Source: Phycisphaerae bacterium | Lineage (GTDB): Bacteria; Planctomycetota; Phycisphaerae; Sedimentisphaerales; Anaerobacaceae | Length of the DNA stretch: 6,819 bases | NCBI GenBank assembly: GCA_030667885.1 | Contig: DAOUVA010000242.1 | Span: 1-6,819 of the forward strand | Reading direction: 5' to 3' | Shown: one piece after another, positions 6,284-6,819 of the stretch | How positions within the stretch are numbered: the first letter of the stretch is position 1 | How the letters are laid out: every line of letters starts with the position of its first letter | Translations under genes and position numbers: made by a program | The notes under the pieces: generated by a model | Databases searched by the model: none | The model's input: the letters and a program-made list of their open reading frames with translations, nothing else | What the model was told of the DNA's origin: nothing

Positions 6284-6819
6284 ATGTTCTGTAAGTTTCA
6301 GTCTGTTAATATTTTATATTGGTTTCTTGGCGTTGTTTTCATCTTTGGATTTGGTAGTGGATGTAGTCGGGAGCATTATAAAGCCGATGCCGATAAAGAG
6401 GTTTATAAGATTATTGACGGCAAGTGGGAGGACGACTTTGGTGAGAAAACCAATTATATAATCAGCGATGCTAATGACCCGGCATCACCAGTTGGCCTGG
6501 CATCACCAAATGAACTGGAATCAACAATTGAACTGGAATCAACAAATGACCTTGAAATTGCAGAAATAATACCGGAATCCGGTGTCATAAATCTTCAACA
6601 GGCAGTTGAAATTGCTACAAAATTTAATCGGGATTACCAGTCTCAAAAAGAATCTCTTTACCTTTCGGCACTCGACTTAACACTAACCCGTCATCAGTAT
6701 GCACGGCAATGGTTTCAGACTATAGACGGAACTTACTTAGATGATAAGAGTGCCGGAGATGATGTGACCATAGATGGTTCAGGTGGTGTTGACCAGCAAT
6801 CATTATTCCTTGATGGTGT
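6284..6819 (+). CDS. second TolC-family outer-membrane lipoprotein, 3' truncated by the window edge
   Basis: An open frame of 178 complete codons with no stop before the right edge. The ATG at 6284 is supported by GGAGA (6271-6275) with an 8-nt spacer. Residues 9-26 are hydrophobic and end in GSGC, with Cys27 as the likely lipidated residue. The following SREHYKADADKEVYKII resembles the segment after Cys36 of the protein at 322-2217 (EHRQEADKVASDII). From about residue 100, GVINLQQAVEIATKFNRDYQ and YLSALDLTLTRHQ align with KITLVDALQIGARNSDEYQ and FSAALDLDLERND of that paralogue, which is the first long helix of an outer-membrane-efflux repeat. The linker between contains a 4 x 18-bp tandem repeat. 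It is probably the duct of a second exporter whose other genes lie to the right, or an alternative duct for the same pump. The missing C-terminus prevents a full domain check. Confidence 0.85.
   Translation, partial: MFCKFQSVNILYWFLGVVFIFGFGSGCSREHYKADADKEVYKIIDGKWEDDFGEKTNYIISDANDPASPVGLASPNELESTIELESTNDLEIAEIIPESGVINLQQAVEIATKFNRDYQSQKESLYLSALDLTLTRHQYARQWFQTIDGTYLDDKSAGDDVTIDGSGGVDQQSLFLDG
6479..6550 (+). repeat. four tandem 18-bp imperfect repeats inside the second TolC-like gene
   Basis: Four consecutive in-frame 18-bp units start at 6479, 6497, 6515 and 6533. They read ccggcatcaccagttggc, ctggcatcaccaaatgaa, ctggaatcaacaattgaa and ctggaatcaacaaatgac. They encode PASPVG, LASPNE, LESTIE and LESTND (residues 66-89), a short acidic Ser/Pro/Thr linker between the lipidated N-terminus and the TolC domain. 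Units 3 and 4 are the most alike, as expected for recent slippage or duplication. Confidence 0.9.

Noticed and set aside
1..6819. CRISPR arrays, insertion sequences, toxin-antitoxin pairs or phage genes.
   Set aside because: No spaced direct repeats, transposase motifs, terminal inverted repeats or small gene pairs of that type were seen. The only tandem repeat is the in-frame 18-bp array at 6479-6550.

Overview
The window is a compact bacterial transport locus read left to right on the + strand, preceded by a divergent tRNA-Cys gene. The organism looks Gram-negative: there are two TolC-type outer-membrane factors with lipoprotein signal peptides, a periplasmic adaptor and an inner-membrane ABC pair. 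The N-terminal regions of both outer-membrane factors (lipidated Cys followed by an 'EH...ADK' segment and a long linker) resemble what I recall from Planctomycetota, especially Phycisphaerae. That placement is an inference from memory, not something the sequence proves. Genes have moderate GC content, while the intergenic stretches are clearly AT-rich.

Layout. Positions 4-77 (-) hold tRNA-Cys(GCA), with a good sigma70-like promoter at 96-124 on the same strand. Positions 125-321 are the leader of the operon. Four tightly packed genes follow: a TolC-family outer-membrane lipoprotein (322-2217), a HlyD/MacA-type membrane fusion protein (2204-3949), an ABC ATPase of the MacB/LolD type (3950-4675) and a MacB/FtsX-type permease (4662-5930). 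Spacings are a 14-nt overlap, 0 nt and a 14-nt overlap, so they almost certainly form one translationally coupled operon. An AT-rich 353-bp gap follows (5931-6283). A second TolC-family lipoprotein gene then starts at 6284 and runs off the right edge. It is a paralogue of the first gene.

How they work together. ATPase plus permease form the energised inner-membrane unit, the adaptor spans the periplasm, and the outer-membrane factor is the exit duct. This is a MacAB-TolC-like tripartite exporter in which the MacB ATPase and permease are separate polypeptides. The substrate cannot be read from the sequence.

The most interesting signal is outside the genes. The regions upstream of the two outer-membrane-factor genes share a 28-bp ungapped block (159-186 and 6015-6042, 23/28 identical), with GCAAT and CGTCTA at exactly the same 17-nt spacing. 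This looks like a pair of extracytoplasmic-function (ECF) sigma promoters or another shared regulatory site, and suggests the two loci are co-regulated duplicates. I found no clearly new class of system. The efflux operon itself is of a familiar kind.
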